From Neckera pumila (Eukaryota; Streptophyta; Bryopsida; Hypnales; Neckeraceae): a stretch of 64,000 nt of DNA. The stretch spans positions 5,515,823 through 5,579,822 of the forward strand of contig OZ018408.1 in the NCBI GenBank assembly GCA_963969595.1, in the 5' to 3' direction. Below, piece after piece: positions 1 to 11,539 of the stretch; positions within the stretch are counted from its first letter, which is position 1; the number at the start of each line of letters is the position of its first letter. The notes below the pieces were generated by a model that made no database searches, was not told the origin of the DNA, and saw only the letters and a list, made by a program, of their open reading frames with translations. Both the position numbers and the translations under genes were made by a program.

Positions 1-40
1 AGTAAAGTAATTTCAACGATGAATTTCATTTATATGATAT

Positions 41-60
41 TTAAACCCTAAAGGACTAAG
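41..60 (+). repeat. Possible isolated end of the TTAA-type element
   Basis: The string TTAA-ACCCTAAAGGACTAAG resembles the conserved end (TTAACCCCTAAAGGACCG) of the elements at 2443, 17797, 18776 and 34499, but the sequence next to it does not match their interior. It may be a decayed terminus. Seen directly; the assignment is weak. Confidence 0.25.
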
Positions 61-72
61 TTTTCAAATTTT

Positions 73-226
73 GAACAACAAATGAATGCAAACACATTCT
101 TTTTTCAAATAATTTTGTAATTCAAACATCCCAAGTATTAAATGCAAACATCCACAAGTATTAAATCACAGAACAACAAATGAATGCAAATACATTCTTT
201 TTTTCAAATAATTCTATAATTCAATA
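73..226. repeat. Local direct duplication (~54 bp, two copies)
   Basis: Positions 73-126 and 171-226 are near-identical, both starting GAACAACAAATGAATGCAAA and running through a T-rich stretch. The 40-bp spacer itself holds a short repeated phrase (aagtattaaat). A simple duplication with no coding content. Confidence 0.7.
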
Positions 227-2442
227 TTGACCTGGCTCAAAAAGTAACTTGAGATGATGAACCTACTGCATCTCTAATTTATAAGGTTCATAGATTCGTA
301 CAAATACAACACTGAAGTCATGAATTCATACCTATGTACCATGATTGTGCATATTACGTGTATTTTTACGCACTGAATCAATGCGTAAAAAATGCCTATC
401 AATAAAGTACGATTGTTGTATTAATATCAATACAATTTAGGTGCATTTTGGATACCACATTTGTATAATTAAAATACATAAATTGTACATCTTTAATAAA
501 GATTTTAACGACACTGATTCAGTGCATAATAATACTGATTCAATGCAGAATAACACATTTAATGTGTACAATTATAGTACGTAGGCATGAATTCACAACT
601 TCAATACAATATCTGTTGAAAAATCGTCCTCCCTCAAGTTTGAGATGTACTATAATCATCAATCAAAAAATCATCATTTGATTGGATGCACAGTTGCACT
701 CCTTATTTCTATAGGAACTTCAAAGTCATAAATTAGACACTTTAAATCCTTTGCAAGATCAGAGTACTAAAGAAATCATTTTAGATACTAAATATTGCTT
801 TCAAATTGAAGAACAAATGAATATTTGGGTAGATTCCTACAATCTCAATTTTGGCATAATACTTTCATCACAAAAATATGGGCCCTATAGAGGGCCGCTA
901 GGATTTTGGCGAATGTGCAAATGCAATGAATTTTTAATTAATTATTCTTTACAAAAATATATTAAAAAAATTTAAATATTAAAAAAATATTTTTTTAACG
1001 TAAATTAGACGGGGTACATCGGCTAATCCTTACACATTTCCTGATGGCTTTTGAGGCTGATATTTTTTCTTAATGCACATTTTCATGCATCCTAGCAGCC
1101 CTCTCGTTGAAATTTTCTATAATGGAAACTCTTCTTTCTAGATAGGTAAATAGATTAGCTTTGTATTTCAATCAACGCTTGAACAAAAAGATATGGTGCT
1201 TAGGACCAAAAAATATACCATCCAAAGCAAAAAAAATAACAAAAATCAAAATAGAATTTAAAAATTATTTCTTCTATAATATATTTTTGCCTCTATGAAA
1301 TGCTTTGATTTGTTCTATTCGGATTTTTTGATGTGAAAGTTGTGAAGGGTCTTAATTTATTGCAAATTAGAGATAAAAAGAACAAATATAATTGATTTTT
1401 GAACTCAATTTTTATGGTTTTCCAAAAATCAAACTCTATATGGTTTAAATTGTTTCCTTGAGCTCTTTTATTGTGAGATTTAGCATTTTTTGACTCCATT
1501 TTAGAGATATTTAAGGTTTTATTTTCATGTTTTACCTTGTTCTTCAAAACACTTTTCAAAATGGAAAACAAATTTCATTATAATTTTTTTTCATTGGGCT
1601 TTTGACTCAATTTTCCACTATAGAGATTTAAATTTCAAGACTTGTAGAACCAAAATTTAGAGTTAAGAGGATTCAAAATCCAATATCCTAGTATGATGTT
1701 GTGCTACAAAAACATCTCTTTTCATTTAAATGCAAAAATCTTGCAACCTACATAGTCAAAATTTAATTCTTTTGCACATTTCTATGCTTATGTAGTGCAT
1801 GGAGATGACAATCCCACACCACACACCACAATCCATCTACATTGTAAGAGATTACAATACAAGACAAGAAATGATATGATAAGTCAGTGAAAATCAAATC
1901 AAAGGATTTGTTGTATTGGCATTTATTGTTTGGATAGATGTAACATGGTCACCTTACAAAAATCCTTTGGACACTCAAGAGATTTTGACTATCCAAGAGA
2001 TATTATTAGATTCTTTATAAATCAATGGATCATGGTAGAATCCAATAATGTTGTTGTATATGCCGTAGAGCAAGCAACATTATTGGACTCAAACTTCTCA
2101 TTGTAAAAAATCTTTGTCAATCAGAACCCAAGGCAAGTTGAAACAACACAATGGAGTTGAGAAGGACGCATGTCAGGTGGAAAAGGACAAGATTCTTCAT
2201 ATACGGGACACTTGGGTCCATTTAGAAGGATACTAGGGTGGCAAGGGAGGCGAATGGGATCAAGATTGCAGTAGCAAGGGTGGGAAAATAGGCCCAAGTG
2301 ACTTTTGTTGAGGTTTGGAAGGATGTAGTTGAGTGTTAAAGGTGGAATAATAGAGTAATCAAATGATTCTATAAATGGAGAAAAAATTGAGTTGATTTGC
2401 TGCAAAAATGATGCTTCCCAAACTTAAAAATTATAGTTAGTT
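227..2442. other. AT-rich intergenic DNA, no gene seen
   Basis: Only short, low-complexity open frames on either strand. No recognisable domain, splice-flanked exon or RNA gene. A short phrase at 881-900 (ccctatagagggccgc) resembles the left part of the inverted-repeat element at 3388, so a decayed copy may lie nearby. Confidence 0.6.
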
Positions 2443-3375
2443 TTAACCCCTAAAGATCAGAGACTATGTTTTCACCGAAAACACTATAAAACTGCCATTT
2501 CTAATACAAGTACCAAATTTTAGAAAAAAAACATTTTGGACACATACTATCATAGGATCTTGAAGTAAACTGGTTTGAAAAGATGTGGGAAAAAATTCAT
2601 AATTTTCTTCCATGTAAATTCCAAAATATAAGTGCTTGAATTGACAAAATCCCTTCTTTTGGCCTTGCGAACCATGCAGCTTGCACTTCACAAGGTCACA
2701 TTTGTATGAAAAAATGTCTAAAGTGGTGGTTATCCTTTGGATTCATTCTTCAAAGCAAGTTGGATGCATGTTTGATAAATTACGGATCATTTGGAATTGT
2801 ACAACATATAGGAAAAAGATAGTATGTGGAAAGAAGTAGAGAATGATTCGAAACACTAAATTGTTAAAAGTTTAGTTATGGAATTGAAAGTGAATGCCAA
2901 TTCTAATGGCTATAATGTTGTAATAAACAATATACACCCAAGGTTTTTTATCTTTTTTCAAAAATATTGAAAATTGAGTTAAATAAACGACTATAAAGTT
3001 TATTTTCAAGTAGAGATTCTACAACTACCCACACACTAAAACTCCTCATAACTTTCATCTCATTAATAAAAATGGAATGACTCAAAGCATTCCACATATA
3101 TATAAATCTTAAAAACCAATTTCAAATTTTTTTTAATTTTAAAAGTGATCTTTTAAGAATTTTTTGAGCTACTCACCAACCATTAAAAATCACATATCAT
3201 ACTATAACATTTAACCATGTAGTCAAAAGTTATAGAAATAGTTGCGCCTTACAACTACTCCTCAGGCATATGTTTTACAAAAATTTAAAGACAAAAATAA
3301 AACTTTCATATGTAGTGAGGTGCCCAAAATTGCTATGTTGCCAAAAAAACGCCGTTTGGTTGCTTTAGGGGTTAA
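2443..3375. mobile_element. Non-autonomous TTAA-flanked transposon, copy 1 (piggyBac-like ends)
   Basis: A 933-bp unit that begins TTAACCCCTAAAG at 2443 and ends with the reverse complement of the same 13 bases at 3375. TTAA at both outer edges, followed inward by CCCC, is the arrangement of piggyBac-superfamily elements (TTAA target duplication, C-rich terminal inverted repeat). The interior has no transposase-like frame. The segment 2740-3375, read on the minus strand, matches 18776-19398 read on the plus strand over about 600 bp at roughly 75-80% by eye. The left 130 bp match the right ends of the copies at 17797-18642 and 34373-34502. Superfamily assignment is inferred from the termini only. 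Confidence 0.7.
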
Positions 3376-3387
3376 CTTATTGACAAG

Positions 3388-3685
3388 CATTAGATGAGAA
3401 ATCATCCCTATAGAGGGCTGCGTGTTCCCAGCTTGTGAGAACTTGTGAGAACTGCCGAATTCAGGGCCGTGGCAGCTTGTTGACATGGCCGAGCGACTGC
3501 CACGTCGGAAAAAAATAATTTTTTTTTTCTGTTTTTTTTTTCATTTCAAGAATGAAAATTTTTTTTTTTTTTTTTTTTTTTGAAATTTTTTTGTCGGGAA
3601 CAGCCGTTTCCTGAAATTGCGGGGGGGACTAGCGTCGGGAACGGGCCCGACACGGCCCTCCCGACCCCCCAAAACTCATCTAATG
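3388..3685. mobile_element. Small inverted-repeat element (MITE-like), copy 1
   Basis: 298 bp bounded by an 11-bp perfect inverted repeat, CATTAGATGAG ... CTCATCTAATG, and flanked by AAG on both sides (3385-3387, 3686-3688), a candidate 3-bp target duplication. The inverted repeat continues imperfectly inward (gagggctgcg against gagggccgtg). The middle holds long T runs and the phrase gccacgtc shared with the copy at 4043. It lies 12 bp beyond the TTAA element. Superfamily not assigned. Confidence 0.6.
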
Positions 3686-4042
3686 AAGGAGAAAAAATCA
3701 AAAGAGAATTCTCTAATAAATAATAGATTCTATACATCACAATCTCTATAACTATTAGTTTTAGTTGTCAAATCTATCCAAGGAGTGCCATTATCTTACA
3801 ACTTTTTTGGTCTTCCCACATGTTTTGGCTTCAAATCTTCTTTGTTCTTAATATGAAACTTCTTTATTAACTCTTAGCTTCAATTGCGAATATTATAAAG
3901 AAATCAATAAAGAATTTAATGGATTTTTCAAATTTGTGTGTAGGAAACTTCATTTTTTTAGTTTCCTCATATGCTAGAGAAATTCTTTTAGAATGTCAAA
4001 ATAAAATTTGAGAAGCAACAACCAAATATGCTGAATTATACC

Positions 4043-4316
4043 CATTAGATGTTTTTCAGCTCCTTTGAAAGGCTATGAGTTCCCTAGCCTGCCATGGTCG
4101 AGGAAATAGCCTCGCAGCAGTCTACAGCTGTTGTGTGATGTAGCAGAACGATTGCCACGTCACCAAAAAAAAAAAAAAGTTTGCTTTTTTTTTCATTTTA
4201 GATTTTTCAAAAAAAAAAAAAAATTCTGACAACAAGCATTCCCGATCTGCCAGGGGAACAACATGAGGGGAGTAGGCCTAAAACAGCCCTTTAGTCCCCC
4301 CGAATCTCTTCTAATG
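4043..4316. mobile_element. Small inverted-repeat element (MITE-like), diverged copy 2
   Basis: 274 bp with the same outer bases (CATTAGATG ... CTTCTAATG), the same internal gattgccacgtc phrase followed by A and T runs, and a C-rich right part, as in the element at 3388. More diverged than copy 1 and with no clear target duplication. Same orientation as copy 1. Confidence 0.55.
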
Positions 4317-5559
4317 ACATTGTAGTTAGCTTATTGAATTGAGAAATATCTCTTGTAAGATAAAATATAACTAATATGATTTGAAGATATCTTCTTAATA
4401 CCCTTAAAAAGGCAATGCTTCTAAAGATATGAAGGTTTTGTACAAAACTCAACATCTATAGAAGTTTAATTTAGTTGTGCTTTTTAAATATAAATTATAA
4501 ATAAATAATATACAGATCAAATCTATAAGGTTTGATCTACCATAATGGTTGCACTAGCCATAATTGCTCTAGCCTATGATTGCACAATGGTTAAACTAGC
4601 TATTGTATATTGATAAAATATAAAATTAATAATTTAAATTTACTACAAAAGTTGATGGTCAAGTAATTATTAAATATTTTACTAGATTTTTTTGCCTTGA
4701 AGTTAAAAAGAAATATTCTATTTATTGTAATTCTCTAAAAAAAGTTCATTTTCATATTTAGTGAAATTATATTTGAAGGAATTTTAAACTATAAAAATTT
4801 GTTTCATTAGTTTTAAAAATCCATAACCTCATTAATATTAGGAAACTAATATAGTAATTCTTTAAAATATAAGTGAATGAAATTGGAAGATGTGTAAAGA
4901 CATGTTGACATTTGCAAAAGTAAGAATTCAAAATGGATTGGGTCAATCAAGCGTTTTAAAGTTAACACTATGATGTTTTTAATCCATTTACAAAACTATC
5001 CACAAAATAAGATAAATTGACCCATTGTTATCCCTTTGGACAATGGACATGTTTACACTCATTGGATTTACTATTTTTTTTTGTAGAAGAGCAAAAATTT
5101 AAAGAATTTTTTTATGTGTATATCAATCAATTCATTTCATATACAAACGAGTATACAAAGCACGCATTGGAGAGGGGCAAAGCAAAAACATGTAGATTTC
5201 CAATGTTGTCCTTGGGGTCTATTATTCACATCCATTTGGATTCCAATCGGTGATTCTTTTGACTCCCTATACTTTTGCAACTGCAAAGCCTACCTCAAGA
5301 TTATGAAATAATAAATGAACCTTTTGCCACGTATAAAAGCAAATGGTGGTGGCCAATGAAGTTTTGAAATCATTTTAATTTCAATTCAAATTCTTTTGGC
5401 CTCAATTATACATAGAAGTGGTCATGATGCCAATATATTAAAAAATATATTCAAAGAGGTTAGTTATTCATAGGTACTCATTTGCCAAGACTATATAAAA
5501 CAAAGCTATATAGTGATTCTCTAAATGTAGGGTAGATGTATTAGCTTCTCAAGAAAAAA
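4317..5559. other. AT-rich intergenic DNA, no gene seen
   Basis: No exon-like or RNA-gene signal on either strand. The open frames at 5017-5311 overlap in two frames, have no recognisable motif and look fortuitous. Confidence 0.55.
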
Positions 5560-7835
5560 GTTGAAAGAGCTTGTTTATACGAGTCCTTACACTTTACATT
5601 TATTGGTATAGTATACTTAATTGTTATTTCTTTGACTGGCAGAGGGTAAAAGAGTAGACAAGGGAGTGACAATGTATTGTCAACATAAGTCAAAGTGCAC
5701 CTACATGTCTTACAATCATATGGACTTGTTAATTCTATGATAGGTTGGAGGTACAAGATATCATTAGAGATGGGAGTGACTATATTAATGCCAGAATACA
5801 CTTACAACTCTTACATATGGACAAACACAATTTACACCCAAGTCCCTCATTGTACCCTATAATAATAACTTTAGATGGATTCTTGTACTTGATTTTTCTA
5901 CAGTTATGATGGAATTTCGTCTTTCATCTTCAGCATGATGGTTTGTGATTGGTTCATTAACTATTTACTAGGTACCACTAGAGCAAGTGATTGAATCCTT
6001 TGAAATTGAAAGATAAATGCATCTAAGTAATTGGGATTTGATTCAGAAACTACTCTCTTTACATTCTTGCCTAAAATGCACAATGTGAGTCTCACATTGC
6101 TTTTGGATTAGATTGTAATTATTACTACCTTGAAACTTCAATGTTTTTTTGTTTTTTTTTGTCTAAAAATGCTTGCTAAGTGAATCCAGTAGAATCCCTT
6201 CTGATCCCCAACACTTGAGCCTTAATAAGGCAACAACTTCCTAGGAGCCCTCCTCAAATGCTCGGCATGATTTTAAGGGTATTTAATTGCCGAACTTTGA
6301 AGTGTTGGAATGCAAAGGCTAACCTTTAGTTGGGATCAATGCTCTCCTCAGTTGCATAGGAATGTAGGGCACAATTGCAGCCCCAAGAAGATTCCTTGAA
6401 AGTGTGAAGTTTAGGTGAAATTATAAGATAATTGCATCCAATTGGGATTCAATTTTGAAACTAACCTTTGTAGATTCTTCCCTGAAATGCACAATGTGAA
6501 CCTACCATTATTTTTAGATTGAAGTGTAACTATTAATACCTTACAATTTCAATGCTCATTTCTTTTTGTCCCTAAATGCATGCTAGGCGAATCTTGGATC
6601 TCCTTTTGACTCCGAACAAGACCTAAGGCAATATACTAAGTAAACTTACTAGGAGTCCTACTTAATTGTTTAGTAACTAATTTATAGGTGTACTGTAATG
6701 AAGGGGAAATGACAAAAGCTTGAAATTCAATGAGCTTGATTGTCTTGTATTCCTTACACCATGCATTTATATAGTACACTTGTCATTCCCATTATTGGTA
6801 TAAGGTTTGATAGGGGAATGACAATGTATTGTCAACACAAGATTGTACCTACATGCCTCACAATCGTGTGGACTTGTCAATTTTTTGATAAGTTTGGGGT
6901 ACAAGATTAGAGATGGAAGTGACTATGTTAATGCCGAAATACACTTACAGGTTTGATATGTAGACAAATTTAGTTTATAACAAAGCCCTTCATTGTATAA
7001 GGTACTTCAGGAATCCCAAACACCCGCCCACTATATTAAATATGAACTTTAGATGGATTCTTGTACTTGATTCTTGTACAGTTATGATGCAATTTGTCTT
7101 TTAGTTTGAATATGATGGTTTGTGATTGGTTCATTATCTATTTACTAGGTACTACTAAAGCAAGTGATTGGAGCAACCTTTGAAACAATAAGATAACTGC
7201 ATTTAAGTAATTGAGCTTCATTTTTTAAAATTAGCTTCTATAAATTCTTGCCCAAAAAACATAATGTGAGCCTACCATTGCTTTGGATTGAACTACAATT
7301 ATCAATAAGTACCTTGCAACTTTGATGTTCATTTTGTTTTTTATCCAAAAATACAGGCTAAGCAAATCCGGCCAGATTTGCTTGGACTCCCAACACTATA
7401 AGGAGACAGAAGGCAACATTGTTCAACTGCTTAGGAGCCCTCCTCAAATGCTCAAAGTGATTTTAGGGTTAGTTAGTTGTCCAACTTCGAAGTGCGGGAA
7501 TGCAGGGCCAGGGAGAATTGACCCCTGTATTGCCCCGAGTTTTATCCTTGCAGAAAACACTAAAATTCTTTATTTGCCACATTTCATAAAATTTGCAATT
7601 TCTGAATTCATATTTGCAATTTGAGGCCCCAAATTAGTTAGGAGTCATGAAGAAATACAAAATTTAAGCGGCACAAAATAGGGGGCAGTTTTTACATTTA
7701 CCCTTTGACGGGGCAATAGAGGGTCAGTCCTCCCTGCCCGGGAATGCAGAGGCTGCCCTTCAGTTGGGATCAATGCTCTCCCCAGTAAGTTGCGCGGGAA
7801 TGCGGGACACAACTGGAATGCCCCCAGGAGGAACA
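5560..7835. repeat. Diverged direct duplication upstream of the Pumilio gene
   Basis: Three related segments in the same orientation. Unit A (about 5560-6395) and unit C (about 6730-7835) share long runs such as gtgacaatgtattgtcaaca, atggattcttgtacttgatt and tgtgattggttcatta. A partial unit B (about 6400-6720) repeats the middle (aatgcacaatgtgaacctac and following). The last shared part (agttgggatcaatgctctcc) occurs at about 6336 and 7761. Unit C carries roughly 240 extra bp (about 7497-7735). No coding content is recognised. Unit C ends where the GC-rich leader of the Pumilio gene begins. Confidence 0.65.
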
Positions 7836-7849
7836 AACACAGACAGATT

Positions 7850-9531
7850 CTGTTGCACAGCTAAGCACGATTAGCGATGGGATTAGTGGCACGATTCACG
7901 CAGAAAGAGAAAGTGGCGCCGATGGGCCCATCTGACGTTGAAGCCGCAACACAGGAGAGCATCGGACGGCTGGAGGGGGTCCCGCTCCACGGTTCCGTTT
8001 CCCTAATACGGGACCCCCAGACAGGAGCCGCGACGGCCGTGCGATGCAGGCATCGGACGACGCAGAGAGGCGTACCGTAATGAAGGGGGAGACGACGGAC
8101 GCCTGCGGGGGAGTGTGTCTTTCCGATGCAGAGGAAGCGCAGCGAAAGCGCCATAGCCAAGGACAAGCTGCACGCCACACTGTTGCTGTTGCTGCGGCTG
8201 CTGTCGAGGCCCCAGTGCACGCAGCCTCAGCCCTCGTCCCTCGCCCCTGCTCAGGTTTTGCTCCTCTCTCGTCGCATCTTTTCAATCTTTTCCTCGATTT
8301 TTATGGTCGTTTCCCTGGCCGGGCCGGGAGTGCAGCTCGGTTGTGATCCTTGGGGCAACGATGATGTCTCGGTGTTGGTAGTCTGTGAGGGATGGGGCTG
8401 CGCGGAAGGAGCGTCCGAAGGACGTGGCTTGTCAGGTGGGTGTGCGGGTTGCGCTTCTGTAGTCGACTGAATTTCGATCTTTTGGCCTGTGCCCTAATTC
8501 ACCGCGTCCTCCGCACGGTTCTTGAGTTTGAGCTCCGTGGCAGTGCGGGGCGATTGATTTCCTCTCCACATTTCTAATTCGATCGTAATGGACTGATACT
8601 TTATGTCAGTGGAGTGAGTGAGATTGGATTTATGGTGTGCGCGTTGTGGGATTCCTGCACCTGGCAATGGCTCCAGTTCGCTGAATATTCCGCTTTCGGG
8701 ACACGTTGTTCGCCTTCGCAGTCAGTTGGGTTGGTTAAACGAATTGGATTAGAATTATATCACGAAGAGGCTGCAAATGCTGGTCTTTGGGACCGGAGGT
8801 GGATGTCGTTAGTGGAACTGAGATCTAGTGGTAGACCTGCACAATGCCATGGGCTTTACGGACAGTTGGATCAGACAATCCGAGGCATTCTCAATTCCGG
8901 ATTTTTTTCTTTTGACTCGTGCAAATCCTCGAAACACAAACTAAGACACGACCTTTCTCTCGTTTCGTGAAATATTTCTCGGCATGCAGCGTCAGTGGTT
9001 TTATTTATGGAGAGGAATTGGGCAATTCACTTACTCTCCTGGCAGCTCAGTGTAGGTCAGCTGCCTGATTGGGATTTTCACGGTTTCGTCGTAATGCCTT
9101 TGTAGACTAGCAATGGCTGTGCTTTGACGCCACCACAGGTTGATCAAGTTGTAGAGGAGATCTATATTTACGCGAACGCAGACAGTTTGTGACGGCTTTG
9201 GGCAGCGTGGGTGTAAGTTTGGCTACTATGTTTACGTTGCCCTCGGCATTTCCATTGTCAAGGTCGCGATGTTTGTTTTTCTACGGTCGACCTAACAGCC
9301 TGTGCTGCTTGCAGAGGCACGAGGTGCTGTTTTCGAGGTCGCCAGCCATGTTGACATGCGGGCATTTCAGGGCACCAGAGATTTTTTTTAACTAGACGTC
9401 GTCCCTCTAAAGAAATTGGGGGACCCGGGTGCTGTAGGCGACATTTTGATTGGAAGCGAGCGAGCAGACGAGCGAGCCGAGGTGGCCTGAGAATGGTTGA
9501 AAGCCGCCGGTGCTGAGATGTGAATGTTGGA
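7850..9531 (+). promoter_or_regulatory. GC-rich promoter/5' leader of the Pumilio gene
   Basis: Base composition rises sharply from about 7850, CpG is frequent through about 8350, and the region leads into the coding start at 9532. Overlapping open frames on both strands here are what GC-rich DNA gives by chance. Acceptor-like sites (ttgcttgcag at about 9306-9315, ttttaactag before 9396) suggest that the 5' UTR is spliced, but I cannot place the transcription start or the donor. A GTG at 9520 is in frame with the first ATG but is not expected to be used. Confidence 0.45.
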
Positions 9532-11508
9532 ATGGCGACAGAGAGTCCTGTTCGGATGATGCCGGGAGGGATGAGAGGGAGCATGGGAGGTCTGGGAGAG
9601 GGCCTGCGGGCCGAGAACGGCGCCTCCCAGGCCTTGGACGGAGTGACGGAGCTGGGTCGTCTTCTGAAAGGGCGAACCCGATTCGACAACATTCTGAATT
9701 CTGGCCACGTCCCGCAGCGCAGCGGCAGCGCTCCTCCCAGCGTGGAGGGTTCCCTGGCCGCGATGGGTGGGCTGTTCGACGTGCCCACGAGCCCGCGAAG
9801 CGGTCGCAGCGCCAACTCGCAGTCGGGAGAGGAGGACGTTTTGGATGCGGAGGAAGCGCAGCGCGCGGATCCCAAGTATCTGGTATATTATTACAACAAC
9901 ATCAACTTGAATCCGAGGCTCCCTCCCCCCTTGATTTCGTGGAACAACTACCGTCTTGCGCAGAAGTTGCAATCCGGGATGGGAGCCGGCGGCTACGGGG
10001 ACAAGAAGAAGCTGCGATCCATGGATGACAGCAGCAGCAGGTCTTTGTTTTCGAGCCAGCCGGTGCTGCCTACCCACCGGGAGGAGCCGGAGGCCCCGGA
10101 GGAGGGCAACTCGCCCATGGGTGCCCTCGTCAGAACGGTGTCCAGTGACTGGGCCGACCGAGGAGACAGTTTCATGGGTCTATCGTCGGGACTTGGGCCT
10201 CGTCCCAAGAGCCTGGTGGATCTCATTCAGGTACGGTTGATTCTCTACTGAGTACGGATATCCGGATGGTAGAATATGCGTTGGAATTTTTGTTGACCCG
10301 TTTTCGCATGGAGATCATGACAGAGCACCTGAGTTGCTGTTTATGTAGTAACTCAGCGCTAAGTTTTGGCGAATGCACTGGAGCTGTTGATTGATCCCAG
10401 TTGTGCATGGAGTCGTTTCCAGCAGCGTGGAGTCGTATCTGAGTGGTTGCACATTTGGCTGTCTGACAGGAGGATTTCCCCCGGACCCCCTCGCCTGTGT
10501 ATCACTTGTCGAGGTCGTCGAGCCGAACCGCCAACGATGAGAACGAAGCGGCAACTGCGGTATTGGACCTGCAGTTGGCCCATCTCCGTGAGTTGGCGTC
10601 TGGAGAGTCGAATGCCGCGGCAGGCGCCATGGGATCTCGGTCTACGACCCCTATCCCTGGAGTCTCGAATCTCCACCCGTCTTCCGGGCCTGCTGCGCCT
10701 GTGCCGAGGATTCCGACCCCCGAGATTTCCCTTATGAGTAATGCTCGCTCCGCCAGTCCAAGTTTGGCCAAAATGGGCGGGGTGTCAGGTACAGTCTTCC
10801 TCTTAGCTTTGATTGGTTTCGTTATTTGTATGTTGATTAGTGGATGAACTTCTAAACGTCACGTGCTCGTTTACTTCATACAAGGCTGTGGAGTTATGTG
10901 CAGTCAGATGTCTTGCAACTGTTATTCTCAGATGAGCTGTTGTGATGGCTCCTTCAGGTCTTTCAGGAGGAAACATGTCTTTCCAGGGCTCTGACACAAG
11001 AAGCGTGGGCCTGGGTCGGGCGGCAAGTGCAAGTGCAACGGATTTCGCTCATGCACTTCAGATGAAGAGGCCCGCGAGCGCAAGTAATGCGGACCTCGTA
11101 GCAGTCATGCAAGGGCTGAGTATGGCGGACATGCAGGGATCCTCTAGTGCGACGGAGGATAGGGATTTGCTTCAGCAGCAGCAGCAGCAGCAACAACAAC
11201 AACTGCAACAGCAACAGGAGCAACAGCAAGTGCGTCTTCAGCAACAGCAGCAGCAGCAACGCCAGCAGCAACAGCAGCAGCAGCGGGCCCAAATAGCTGC
11301 TCAGGCTCAGGCCCAAGCTCAGGCCCAGGCAGCCCAGGTGTGTAGCACTGATCTCTTTGCGACTTTCCTGGCTTTCCCTCTTTGCGACTTTCATAGAGGT
11401 AGGGCGTGGACGGTCCTTTTTTGTCGGGTGAACGTGAGTTCTACGCAGTGGGTAACGAAGCCTTGCTGTGTGCACGGTCTCAGGCCTTGGCGTACTCTCA
11501 GACTTTGC

Positions 11509-11539
<31 letters not shown>

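Noticed and set aside
7861..8470. Overlapping open frames on both strands (for example 7896-8285 minus, 8044-8346 plus)
   Set aside because: They fall in GC-rich DNA where stops are rare, overlap in many frames, and carry no motif; best read as promoter/5' leader.
9258..10077. Long minus-strand frames (205 and 229 codons) opposite Pumilio exon 1
   Set aside because: They are antisense shadows of the GC-rich exon; the plus-strand frame has the conserved Pumilio sequence and matching splice sites.
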